Shown in pieces: positions 1 through 5,818 of a DNA stretch of 6,366 nucleotides. Made by a program: the position numbers and the translations under genes. Below the pieces are notes generated by a model that saw only the letters and a program-made list of their open reading frames with translations, was not told the origin of the DNA and made no database searches. Source of the DNA: Actinomycetes bacterium (GTDB lineage: Bacteria > Actinomycetota > Thermoleophilia > Solirubrobacterales > Solirubrobacteraceae). Positions within the stretch are counted from its first letter, which is position 1. Every line of letters begins with the position of its first letter. The stretch lies in the NCBI GenBank assembly GCA_023405705.1, contig JAEXXR010000448.1, forward strand, positions 1 to 6,366, read 5' to 3'.

Positions 1-1494
1 CCCCCCCGCCCGCGCGACGCTCCCGAGCACGGCGATCGCGCCCGTCGCGGTGACCGCGAGGGCGCGGACCCGCGATGCACGGCTGCGGAGATCAGTCGTC
101 GCGACATACGGGACGACGCTGCGCATCGAGCTCGTTGCGCGGTCGAGGACCGTGACGAGGAGCTGGAGCAGCGCTGGGAGTAACATGAGCATCGCGACGG
201 TCAGAAGCACGATGCCGGCGACGGCGACCACGACCGAGTCGGGGGCAGCGATCGCGATCGCGACCCCTGCGGCAAGCGACACGCCGCCGGCGACTGGAAG
301 CAGGTCGATCGACACCAGCCGTCGACGTGCGAGTGGTGCGCTGGTCCCGCGCATCCGCTCGGCCCGCACCGCGAGCGCGGTCGGCACGAGAACGGCGACG
401 CAGCTGGCCGCGATCCCGCCGAGCGCCGCGACGGCGACGCTCGACGCGGTGACGATCCGCTCTGTGCCATAGGGGAAGGCGAGGCCGAGGAACGACGGCG
501 GGCTCGAGAAGACGTGGCGCGAGATCTGCTCGCCGAGCGCGATCCCGAGCGCAGACGCCGCGGCACCGAGCGTCGCCGCGTCGAACAGCATCACCTTCAG
601 TGCGGTCACGCCGCCGTAGCCCTCCAGCAGCAGGTCCGTGACGATCAGCCGGCGGGCCGGCACCGTCAGCAGGACGGCGCTGAAGGCGAACAGGAAGCCG
701 ATCATCGCGCTGAACGCCGAGAACATCGCCGTCGACTGGTTGGACGGCTCTGAGGCCTGACGGAACAGCTGCGCCTCGAAGTCGGCGGGTCGCACGTCGA
801 AGCCTGTGCCGACGAGCTGCTTCAGCCGAGCCTCCACCTCTTCGTCGCGGCCGTCCTGGGGAAGCACGAAGATGCGGCTGATTCGCCCGCCTTCACCGGC
901 CAGCTCCTGCGCATGGCGGAGCGGCGCGACGCCGATCGGGCTGTCGACGAGCGCTCCGATCTGATCCTCGGAGAGCTGCGCGGCGATGCGCGCCCGCCGA
1001 TCGACGCCGTTGATGTTGAGCGAAGCCTCTTGTCCCAATGCGAGACCGAGCGCACGCGTGAGGGGCTGCGGGAGCGCTATTGCGCGCTGCCTCGCGAGGT
1101 ACTCGGTCGAGAACTTGCGTGTGATCGCGCCGTTGACCTTCGTGTAGTCAGTCGTGACGCCGATCATCACGATCGAGTGGACGCCGTCAGGCCCGACCAC
1201 CTGTGCGCGAACCTCCAGCACGGGCGCGGCGGCCTCGACGCCGTCGAGCCGTTGCACCTCCGCGGTCAGCGCCTCGTCGATGGTCCCGGCGCCGCGGGCG
1301 GTCACCTGGAAGCGCGCTTTGCCGACCACGCCGTCCATCGTGCGCTGGAAGGAGCCGACGAGGCTCGCATTGGCGACCAGCGCGGCGAACAGCAGTGCGA
1401 CGCCGACCGCGATCCCGACGAGCGCCAGCAGCTCCTGGCCGAGACGCGCCCGCAGACGGATCCACCACAGCGAGGCGATGTTCGACAGCTTCAC
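1..1494 (-). CDS. FtsX-type ABC transporter permease (partial, C-terminus beyond window)
   Basis: This is the membrane subunit of an ABC exporter or mechanotransmission complex of the MacB/LolCE/FtsX superfamily. The frame is open for 498 codons from a GTG at 1494 to the left edge, with no stop. TM1 is at about residues 22-41 (LLALVGIAVGVALLF). An extracytoplasmic domain fills about 45-255. TM2 (about 257-280), TM3 (302-326) and TM4 (347-372) complete a first FtsX module. TM5 (398-418) and TM6 (420-444) follow, and a hydrophobic stretch at about 479-495 looks like the first helix of a second module. The whole protein is therefore probably the duplicated, roughly ten-helix, 800-residue type. 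The start was chosen because GTGA overlaps the stop of the upstream ATPase by four bases, which suggests translational coupling; I see no clear Shine-Dalgarno. Residue 438 is a rare TTA leucine and residue 139 an ATA isoleucine. Family assignment is firm; the substrate is unknown. Confidence 0.88.
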   Translation of the reverse strand, partial: MKLSNIASLWWIRLRARLGQELLALVGIAVGVALLFAALVANASLVGSFQRTMDGVVGKARFQVTARGAGTIDEALTAEVQRLDGVEAAAPVLEVRAQVVGPDGVHSIVMIGVTTDYTKVNGAITRKFSTEYLARQRAIALPQPLTRALGLALGQEASLNINGVDRRARIAAQLSEDQIGALVDSPIGVAPLRHAQELAGEGGRISRIFVLPQDGRDEEVEARLKQLVGTGFDVRPADFEAQLFRQASEPSNQSTAMFSAFSAMIGFLFAFSAVLLTVPARRLIVTDLLLEGYGGVTALKVMLFDAATLGAAASALGIALGEQISRHVFSSPPSFLGLAFPYGTERIVTASSVAVAALGGIAASCVAVLVPTALAVRAERMRGTSAPLARRRLVSIDLLPVAGGVSLAAGVAIAIAAPDSVVVAVAGIVLLTVAMLMLLPALLQLLVTVLDRATSSMRSVVPYVATTDLRSRASRVRALAVTATGAIAVLGSVARAGG

Positions 1495-2186
1495 GCCGGC
1501 GCGATGTCGGGGGAGTACGCCCGCAGCCGGCCGTCGTGCAACTCGAGCACGCGATCGGCGAACCTGGCGGCCACCGGGTCGTGCGTGACGAGGATCGTCG
1601 CCGCGCGGCGCTCGTGGCTGAGCCGGCGCAGCAGCCCGAGCACGTCCTCGCTGCGACGGCTGTCGAGGTTGCCGGTCGGCTCGTCCGCGAGCACGATCGA
1701 GGGGTCGATCGACAACGCCCGCGCGATCATCACGCGCTGTCGCTCGCCGCCGGACAGCTGGTGGCTGCGGCTGGTGAGGCGGTCGCCGAGCCCGAGCTCG
1801 TGCATGAGTTGCTCGACGCGGCACCGCGCCTCTTCGAGCCGGTATCTGGCCAGCAGCTTGAACGCGGCGTTGTCGGTAGCCGTTCCGCCGGGGATGAGAT
1901 CAGCCGTCTGCCGGATGAACCCGACCTCCGTCAAGCGGTACGCGGCGGCCTCGCGCGCGCTCAGGGAAGCGACGTCGCGACCGCCGACGACGACCCGGCC
2001 TTCGTCGGGCGCCAACAGCGCGGCGACGAGCTTCAGCAGCGTCGTCTTGCCCGATCCGCTAGGTCCGTAGAGCGCGACGAGCTCGCCCGCCGCGACGGTC
2101 AGGGAGACGCCGTCGACGGCGCGCACGAGGTCGCCGCTCGGCGTCTGGAAATGCTTGACGAGCCCGTCGAGCTCAAGCATCGGCAC
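1491..2186 (-). CDS. ABC transporter ATP-binding protein, canonical (MacB/LolD type)
   Basis: This is the cytoplasmic ATPase that powers the FtsX-type permease encoded immediately downstream. All catalytic motifs are visible in the 231-residue product: Walker A GPSGSGKT at 41-48, Q-loop glutamine Q93, signature LSGGERQ at 144-150, Walker B IVLADE at 164-169 with catalytic E169, the family hallmark PTGNLD at 170-175, and switch histidine H202 in VTHD. Length and the PTGNLD motif are typical of the LolD/MacB/FtsE class rather than importer ATPases. Two starts are possible: GTG at 2186 (14-base overlap with the upstream ATPase gene) and ATG at 2180 (8-base overlap, protein beginning MLELDGLVKHF). 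I cannot separate them, and neither has a strong ribosome site, so coupling to upstream translation is likely. The stop overlaps the permease start by four bases. The Q-loop neighbourhood (FIRQTADLIPGG) differs from the usual FQ-x-x-NLLP form but keeps the glutamine. Confidence 0.93.
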   Translation of the reverse strand: MPMLELDGLVKHFQTPSGDLVRAVDGVSLTVAAGELVALYGPSGSGKTTLLKLVAALLAPDEGRVVVGGRDVASLSAREAAAYRLTEVGFIRQTADLIPGGTATDNAAFKLLARYRLEEARCRVEQLMHELGLGDRLTSRSHQLSGGERQRVMIARALSIDPSIVLADEPTGNLDSRRSEDVLGLLRRLSHERRAATILVTHDPVAARFADRVLELHDGRLRAYSPDIAPA

Positions 2187-2919
2187 CGTCGATTCGCAAC
2201 GGGAATCTGACCACCTGACCGAGCGAGGCCGGATCGTTGATCGGCTTCAGCCGCCCTTGCGAGAGCGCGAAGGTCTCGTGCGCGCCGACGGCGGCCGACA
2301 GCGCCGAGCAGGTGACGAGAACCGCTACGCGGAGTTCGGCGGCAGCACGATGCAGCACGCCGACGATCTCGGCCTGCTGAAGCGCGTCGAGCCGAGCGGT
2401 GACATCGTCGACGAGCAGCAGCCGAGGCTCGCGCACGAGTCCGTGAGCGAGGCTGACGAGGGCCTTCTCGCTGTCGGACAGATGCACCCATCGCGCGTCC
2501 GCGCAGTCCGCGACGCCGACCCAGCCGAGCACCGATCGAGCTCGTCTGAGCGCCTTGCCGCGCCCGTCCGAGCGCATCAGCGCAAGCGCGACGTAGTGCA
2601 GGACCGGCAGTTCCGTCGTGCTCGGCCCGTCGGTGCGCGCGAGGCCGATGTCGCTGAGACGGAGTGCGCCGATCGAGCCGGGCGACCGTGTCGCCAGGTC
2701 GACGCCGCCGAAGCGGATCGCGCCCTCGTCCGGGCTCTCGAGACCGGCGGCGAGTCGCAGCAGCGTCGTCTTGCCCGAACGCGGCGAGCCCCAGATCGCG
2801 ACGAGGTCGCCAGCTCCGAGCGACAGCGAGACGCCGCGAAGCAGCGGTCTGTCGTAGGTCCCGACCCGATGCGTCTTCGTGACGTCGTCGAACTGGAGGA
2901 CGCTTGCCGTCACGGACAT
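2173..2919 (-). CDS. ABC transporter ATP-binding protein with degenerate catalytic motifs
   Basis: The 248-residue product has an ABC ATPase fold and is probably the second nucleotide-binding subunit of the same transporter. Walker A is intact (GSPRSGKTT, 44-52), so ATP binding is likely. The signature reads LSDSE (147-151) instead of LSGGQ/E. Walker B reads LLLVDD (167-172), with aspartate 172 where the catalytic glutamate belongs. The D-loop area is VTARLD (173-178). The switch histidine is replaced by Cys204 (VLVTCSA). The Q-loop region around 91-99 (IGLARTDGP) lacks the expected glutamine. The frame is intact and shows clear coding character, so this is not simple decay. I chose ATG 2919, which overlaps the padR stop by ten bases and has GGTGGAG at 2931-2937, eleven bases upstream. 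GTG at 2913 is an alternative giving a GTGA overlap, and an in-frame ATG at 2982 would add 21 low-complexity residues inside padR. It is expected to pair with the canonical ATPase. Low or absent hydrolysis is inferred from family knowledge. Confidence 0.85.
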   Translation of the reverse strand: MSVTASVLQFDDVTKTHRVGTYDRPLLRGVSLSLGAGDLVAIWGSPRSGKTTLLRLAAGLESPDEGAIRFGGVDLATRSPGSIGALRLSDIGLARTDGPSTTELPVLHYVALALMRSDGRGKALRRARSVLGWVGVADCADARWVHLSDSEKALVSLAHGLVREPRLLLVDDVTARLDALQQAEIVGVLHRAAAELRVAVLVTCSALSAAVGAHETFALSQGRLKPINDPASLGQVVRFPLRIDGADA

Positions 2920-3491
2920 CGAGGTGCGCGCTCCACCGGGGCGAGCAGGGTCGCGAGCGCGGATCGTGAGCGCTCGACCCATTCCAGCGTCGCCTGGAGG
3001 TGCGTGACGAGCGCGTCCTGCACCAGCACGGCTCCGAACCCTCCGCTGCCGGGGCCGCCCGGCTGCCGCTCGATCAGCGGGTGCGCCGCGATGTCGGCGA
3101 GCCGGCGGCAGCAGTCATCCTCAACGGCATCGAGCGCTTCGAGCATCGCGGGGACGTCGGCCGGCCCGGCGCCTATCAGCTTGAGGTGCAGCTCCTCGCG
3201 CAGGAACGTCTTTCTCGTCGGCTGCGCGATCCATGCGCGGTAGGCTCGCTCGCCGGCCGGCGTCGCCTCGTAGACGATCCGGGGGTTCGACCAGCGGTCG
3301 TCTCGCCGCGACGGCGCCCGGTCGACCTCGACGATGAGGCCTCTTCTCTCGAGTGCCTGGAGCGCCGGGTAGACCGCCGTCTCGGAGAAGCCGAAGACGT
3401 CGGTCAGGAGCTCGCGGAGACGGTCGTGCAGCTGGTAGCCGTATCCGCGGCGCCGCACCAGTTCCCCAAGCACCACGTTCTGCACAGACAC
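2910..3491 (-). CDS. PadR family transcriptional regulator
   Basis: This is a DNA-binding repressor, the first gene of the ABC transporter operon. From a GTG at 3491 the product is 193 residues. The N-terminal winged helix (about 1-85) has the PadR pattern: VVLGELVRRRGYGYQL at 6-21, the recognition-helix region with SETAVYPALQALERRGLI at 36-53, then a charged wing leading to RIVYEATPAGERAYRAW. The remaining part (about 90-185) is the helical Vir_C-like dimerisation region. A longer frame starts at ATG 3569, but PadR proteins normally begin one or two residues before the first helix, and a candidate promoter lies between the two starts, so GTG 3491 (or GTG 3485) is preferred. PadR proteins commonly repress neighbouring multidrug-type ABC transporters and respond to small hydrophobic ligands. 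Adjacency and overlap with the ATPase gene suggest autoregulation of this operon. The inducer is unknown. Confidence 0.88.
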   Translation of the reverse strand: MSVQNVVLGELVRRRGYGYQLHDRLRELLTDVFGFSETAVYPALQALERRGLIVEVDRAPSRRDDRWSNPRIVYEATPAGERAYRAWIAQPTRKTFLREELHLKLIGAGPADVPAMLEALDAVEDDCCRRLADIAAHPLIERQPGGPGSGGFGAVLVQDALVTHLQATLEWVERSRSALATLLAPVERAPRCP

Positions 3492-3502
3492 CGCGCTCGC
3501 AA

Positions 3503-3524
3503 CCCCCAGTTCCCAGCCCCCAGT
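3503..3524. repeat. Short direct repeat in the padR leader
   Basis: CCCCCAGT occurs at 3503-3510 and 3517-3524, separated by TCCCAG, giving a 14-bp period. On the coding strand this reads ACTGGGGG twice, 12 to 33 bases ahead of the padR GTG. The start-proximal copy supplies the only G-rich tract near the start and could act as a poor ribosome site. It could also be a minor binding site or chance in GC-rich DNA. Confidence 0.35.
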
Positions 3525-3537
3525 GGCTATGAACGCG

Positions 3538-3543
3538 ACCGTA
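3538..3543 (-). promoter_or_regulatory. Candidate -10 box for the padR-ABC operon (TACGGT)
   Basis: Read on the minus strand this is TACGGT, a match to the actinobacterial TANNNT -10 pattern. It would start a transcript near 3531, about 40 bases ahead of the GTG at 3491. No convincing -35 hexamer is visible at the expected distance, so the call rests on position and the hexamer alone. Confidence 0.25.
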
Positions 3544-3589
3544 CCGGAAGGTGACGGCGCCCGTCTCACGGCCGGGCCGTTTCGGGTAC
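3541..3589. repeat. Imperfect inverted repeat upstream of padR, possible operator
   Basis: GTACCGGAA at 3541-3549 and TTCGGGTAC at 3581-3589 are inverted copies matching at 8 of 9 positions, with centres 40 bp apart, about four helical turns. The left arm overlaps the candidate -10 box of the padR operon. It is not the ATGT-N8-ACAT motif reported for some PadR proteins, so an operator role is only a positional inference. Confidence 0.3.
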
Positions 3590-3633
3590 TGAGCGCTAGG
3601 CAAACGGCTTGCGGACGAGTGCCGCGACGGCGC

Positions 3634-4059
3634 TCAAGCCGCCTCGGCGCCGACGTCTCCGCCCTCGCTCTCCAGCGGGAACGAGTGGTGCTCGTGGGCG
3701 ACGAGCCAGCGGCCGCCCTCGTTGCGGAGACCGAACGTGATCCGGAGGCGTCGCTGCGGTGCGGCGGCGAGCTCGGTGTCCGTCCCGCAGCGCAGGAGCG
3801 CGTGGGCGAACGCGACGTCGCGGCCGGAGGTGACGTCGAGCGCGACCAGCTCGAAGCGGCCGCCGTTGCGCTGCCAGTCGAGGAACGGCGGCCACACCGC
3901 TCGGTAGGCGGCGCTGCCGCGCACCCCGTCGTCCGGCGGAGGCACGTCGAACATCACGACGTCGTCGGTGCGGTCGGCGAGGACGTCGGCCAGCTCACCG
4001 CGGTCGACGGCGCGCACCCACCGCTCGATCAGGCTCCGGATCTGCAGTTCGTCGGTCAT
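3634..4059 (-). CDS. NTF2/SnoaL-like family protein (ketosteroid-isomerase-like fold)
   Basis: This is a small cytosolic protein of 141 residues with the alpha+beta cone fold typical of the NTF2/SnoaL/YybH group, which includes isomerases, cyclases and many proteins of unknown role. Visible marks are the N-terminal helix LQIRSLIERWVRAVDRGEL (5-23), the DVVMFDVPPP strand and turn (33-42), a central WPPFLDWQ helix (56-63), and the C-terminal strands DVAFAHALLRCG, RLRITFGLRNEGGRWLVAHEHHS. The length is normal for the family. No signal peptide or membrane segment is present, and I cannot identify a catalytic residue set. The ATG at 4059 is the natural start; no good Shine-Dalgarno precedes it. 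It lies on the same strand as its neighbours, 114 bases after the oxidoreductase stop and 142 bases before padR, so it could be a separate unit or the tail of a transcript from the oxidoreductase. No specific function is claimed. Confidence 0.85.
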   Translation of the reverse strand: MTDELQIRSLIERWVRAVDRGELADVLADRTDDVVMFDVPPPDDGVRGSAAYRAVWPPFLDWQRNGGRFELVALDVTSGRDVAFAHALLRCGTDTELAAAPQRRLRITFGLRNEGGRWLVAHEHHSFPLESEGGDVGAEAA

Positions 4060-4173
4060 GTGGGATGAGACCGCCGGAATGGGCGGGAGTCATCGGTGCG
4101 AGGGGCGCCGCCGTCTCGCAGCGGATCGGGCCGTCGTCGATGAACGGCGCGCCGCCGCCGCCCACCGCCGTCC

Positions 4174-5352
4174 TCACACGAACTGCGCCGCCGCGTGGCC
4201 CGAGGCCCACGCCCACTGGAAGTTGAAGCCGCCGAGGTGGCCCTGGACGTCCAGCACCTCGCCGATGAAGTACAGGCCTGGGCTCTTCAGCGACTCCATC
4301 GTCTTGGACGAGACCTCGCGGGTGTCGACGCCGCCGAGCGTGACCTCGGCGGTGCGGTAGCCCTCGGTGCCTGCCGGCACGACCCGCCAGGCGCCGAGCC
4401 GGTCGGCGACGGCGCGCAGCTCGGCCGGGGTGTGCTGCTTCATCGGCTTGGACGCGAACCAGCGGTCGACCAGCAGGACGGCCATCTTCTTCGTGAAGAC
4501 CTCGCCCAGGACGGTCTTCAGCTCGCTGTTCGGGCGCGCGGACTGCTGCTCTTGGAGCCACTCCAGCGCGTCGCGGTCGGGCAGCAGGTCGATCTCCACG
4601 ACGTCGCCGGGCCGCCAGAACGAGGAGATCTGGAGGATCGCCGGGCCGCTGAGGCCGCGGTGGGTGAAGAGGAGGTTCTCGCGGAAGCTCTCGCCGTTGC
4701 AGCTGGCGACGCAGTCGACCGACGTGCCGGACAGCTCCGCGCACAGCGCTCTGAGCTGGCCGGAGATCGTGAACGGCACGAGGCCGGCGCGGGTGGGGAG
4801 GACGGTGTGGCCGAACTGGCGCGCGATCTCGTAGCCGAAGCCGGTCGCGCCCAGCGTCGGGATCGACAGGCCGCCGGTGGCGACCACCAACGACGGCGTG
4901 GCGACCGGTCCGATTCTCGTCTGCAGGAGGTAGCCGGCACCGTTGGTCTCGATCTGCTCGACCGCGGTGTGCAGCCGCAGGTCGACGCCGGCCCGCCGGC
5001 ACTCCTCCAGCAGCATGTTGAGGATGTCCTTCGAGCGGTTGTCGCAGAACAGCTGGCCGAGCTTCTTCTCGTGGTAGGGCACGCCGTGCCTTGCGACCAG
5101 CGCGATGAAGTCCCACGGCGTGTAGCGCGCGAGGGCCGACTTGAAGAAGTGCGGATTCTCCGATGCGAAGTTGGCCGGCTCCGCGTACATGTTCGTGAAG
5201 TTGCAGCGGCCGCCGCCGGACATGAGGATCTTCTTGCCGGCCTTGTTGGCGTGGTCGATCAGCAGCACCCGGCGGCCGCGCTGCGCGGCGGTCAGCGCGC
5301 ACATCAGGCCGGCGGCGCCTGCGCCGATGATCGCGACGTCGGTTGAGCGCAC
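4174..5352 (-). CDS. BaiN/RdsA (HI0933/YhiN) family FAD-dependent oxidoreductase
   Basis: This is a soluble flavoprotein of 392 residues from the GTG at 5352. The N-terminal Rossmann motif VAIIGAGAAGLMCAL (6-20) binds FAD, with D33 at the end of the second strand. The family hallmark KAGKKILMSGGGRCNFTN lies at 37-54, a VVATGG motif at 156-161, and the C-terminal hallmark GEVLDVQGHLGGFNFQWAW at about 364-382, which closes the FAD site. The family usually has about 390-420 residues, so this length fits. The frame stays open upstream to 5550, but the added 66 residues are proline/serine/arginine-rich and precede the FAD motif where homologues begin, so they are excluded. No Shine-Dalgarno is visible before the GTG. 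Relatives include E. coli YhiN/RdsA and clostridial BaiN, the latter proposed to act in bile acid dehydroxylation; there is no bile acid context here, so the substrate is left open. Confidence 0.93.
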   Translation of the reverse strand: MRSTDVAIIGAGAAGLMCALTAAQRGRRVLLIDHANKAGKKILMSGGGRCNFTNMYAEPANFASENPHFFKSALARYTPWDFIALVARHGVPYHEKKLGQLFCDNRSKDILNMLLEECRRAGVDLRLHTAVEQIETNGAGYLLQTRIGPVATPSLVVATGGLSIPTLGATGFGYEIARQFGHTVLPTRAGLVPFTISGQLRALCAELSGTSVDCVASCNGESFRENLLFTHRGLSGPAILQISSFWRPGDVVEIDLLPDRDALEWLQEQQSARPNSELKTVLGEVFTKKMAVLLVDRWFASKPMKQHTPAELRAVADRLGAWRVVPAGTEGYRTAEVTLGGVDTREVSSKTMESLKSPGLYFIGEVLDVQGHLGGFNFQWAWASGHAAAQFV

Positions 5353-5388
5353 GTGAGGTGTGGAGATCGGTGAATCCGGGGGCGACGG

Positions 5389-5409
5389 TGAGACGCGGAT
5401 GAGACGCGG
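5389..5409. repeat. Tandem 10-bp repeat, 11-bp period, upstream of the oxidoreductase gene
   Basis: TGAGACGCGG occurs at 5389-5398 and again at 5400-5409 with one base between, so both copies face the same side of the helix. They sit 37-57 bases upstream of the GTG at 5352, close to the candidate transcription start. They could be adjacent sites for one regulator or a local duplication. Confidence 0.5.
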
Positions 5410-5415
5410 CGCTAC

Positions 5416-5421
5416 AAGATA
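5416..5421 (-). promoter_or_regulatory. Candidate -10 box for the oxidoreductase gene (TATCTT)
   Basis: The minus strand reads TATCTT, one of very few AT-rich hexamers in the 216 bases between this gene and the tRNA promoter. It would start a transcript near 5409, leaving a leader of about 57 bases. No -35 hexamer is recognisable, so confidence is low. Confidence 0.25.
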
Positions 5422-5568
5422 CGGCGGCCGTGATCGCGACGACGGCGCGGCGTGCAGCCGACCGGCGACCAGGTCACCGCTCGCAGGCGTCACGCCGGTA
5501 CGGCGCGTCGACCTGGTGCGCGCCTGCTCGTCGCCCGACCCACGACGCATCCGTCAGAGAGTTCTGGC

Positions 5569-5574
5569 TATACT
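5569..5574 (+). promoter_or_regulatory. -10 box of the tRNA-Gly promoter (TATACT)
   Basis: TATACT matches the bacterial -10 consensus at five of six positions and lies 11 bases before the mature tRNA start, so transcription would begin near 5581 and leave a leader of about five bases for RNase P. The -35 region (about 5546-5551) is not consensus-like. Confidence 0.65.
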
Positions 5575-5585
5575 CGCCGGGCGCT

Positions 5586-5659
5586 GCGGATGTAGCTCAG
5601 TTGGCTAGAGCGTCTGCTTGCCATGCAGAAGGTCGAGGGTTCGAGTCCCTTCATCCGCT
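5586..5659 (+). tRNA. tRNA-Gly (anticodon GCC)
   Basis: A complete 74-nt cloverleaf can be drawn. The acceptor stem GCGGATG (5586-5592) pairs perfectly with CATCCGC (5652-5658). The D stem is GCTC/GAGC around a nine-base loop. The anticodon stem TCTGC/GCAGA holds the loop TTGCCAT, with anticodon GCC at 5620-5622. The five-base variable loop is AGGTC. The T stem GAGGG/CCCTT, with one G-U pair, closes the loop TTCGAGT. The discriminator is U (T5659), as expected for bacterial glycine tRNA. CCA is not encoded (the next bases are TCA), so it must be added after transcription. This tRNA decodes GGC and GGU, the dominant glycine codons in such a genome. Confidence 0.97.
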
Positions 5660-5663
5660 TCAC

Positions 5664-5693
5664 CCGAAAGCCCCGCTCCGGCGGGGCTTTCGG
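5664..5693 (+). terminator. Intrinsic-type terminator hairpin after tRNA-Gly
   Basis: CCGAAAGCCCCGC (5664-5676) pairs with GCGGGGCTTTCGG (5681-5693), a perfect 13-bp stem with a TCCG tetraloop, starting five bases after the tRNA. The T-run that follows is weak (GCGTTTCC), but the AAAG/CTTT positions in the lower stem are typical of tRNA terminators in high-GC genomes. As the stem is symmetric it may also act on transcripts from the other strand. Confidence 0.85.
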
Positions 5694-5806
5694 CGTTTCC
5701 TGGAGCAGTGCACGCTCGGCGCAGCGCAGGTGCCGATCGCCGTGAAGCGATCCAGGCGTGAAGCAGAGAACCGGCGGCAGCCGGCGAGCACCGCGGGTGC
5801 GGGGCG

Positions 5807-5812
5807 TAGGGT
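5807..5812 (+). promoter_or_regulatory. Candidate -10 box for leaderless peroxiredoxin transcript (TAGGGT)
   Basis: TAGGGT fits the TANNNT -10 pattern and ends six bases before the ATG at 5819, so the transcript would start at or next to the A of the start codon. There is no AGGAGG-like ribosome site in the way. This arrangement is common for leaderless genes in actinobacteria. No clear -35 is present. Confidence 0.45.
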
Positions 5813-5818
5813 TGGCGG

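Noticed and set aside
2920..2982. Upstream ATG giving the atypical ATPase 21 more residues
   Set aside because: The extra residues (MGRALTIRARDPARPGG) lie wholly inside padR and resemble shadow translation. ATG 2919 has a ribosome-site-like GGTGGAG and the usual family N-terminus.
913..3243. Several long plus-strand frames (913-2070, 1203-2210, 2155-3243) opposite the ABC operon
   Set aside because: Their products are compositionally biased with no recognisable domain, while the minus strand carries Walker, FtsX and PadR signatures throughout.
4195..5346. 383-codon open frame on the plus strand opposite the oxidoreductase
   Set aside because: The protein is low-complexity and rich in A, R, E, D and G with no family motif. 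Long antisense frames are expected opposite a real gene in DNA this GC-rich, and the minus-strand product has diagnostic flavoprotein motifs.
5353..5550. 66-codon in-frame extension upstream of the oxidoreductase GTG
   Set aside because: It is rich in R, P and S, is not expected in the family, and would include the candidate promoter and tandem repeat. The FAD motif follows GTG 5352 at the usual distance.
5586..5659. tRNA-Gly as an integration site for a mobile element
   Set aside because: No integrase gene and no repeated copy of the tRNA 3' end is visible on either side within the window.
5771..5784. CCGGC/GCCGG mini-hairpin between the tRNA and the peroxiredoxin gene
   Set aside because: A five-base GC stem with a four-base loop is common by chance in this sequence and has no T-run or conserved context.
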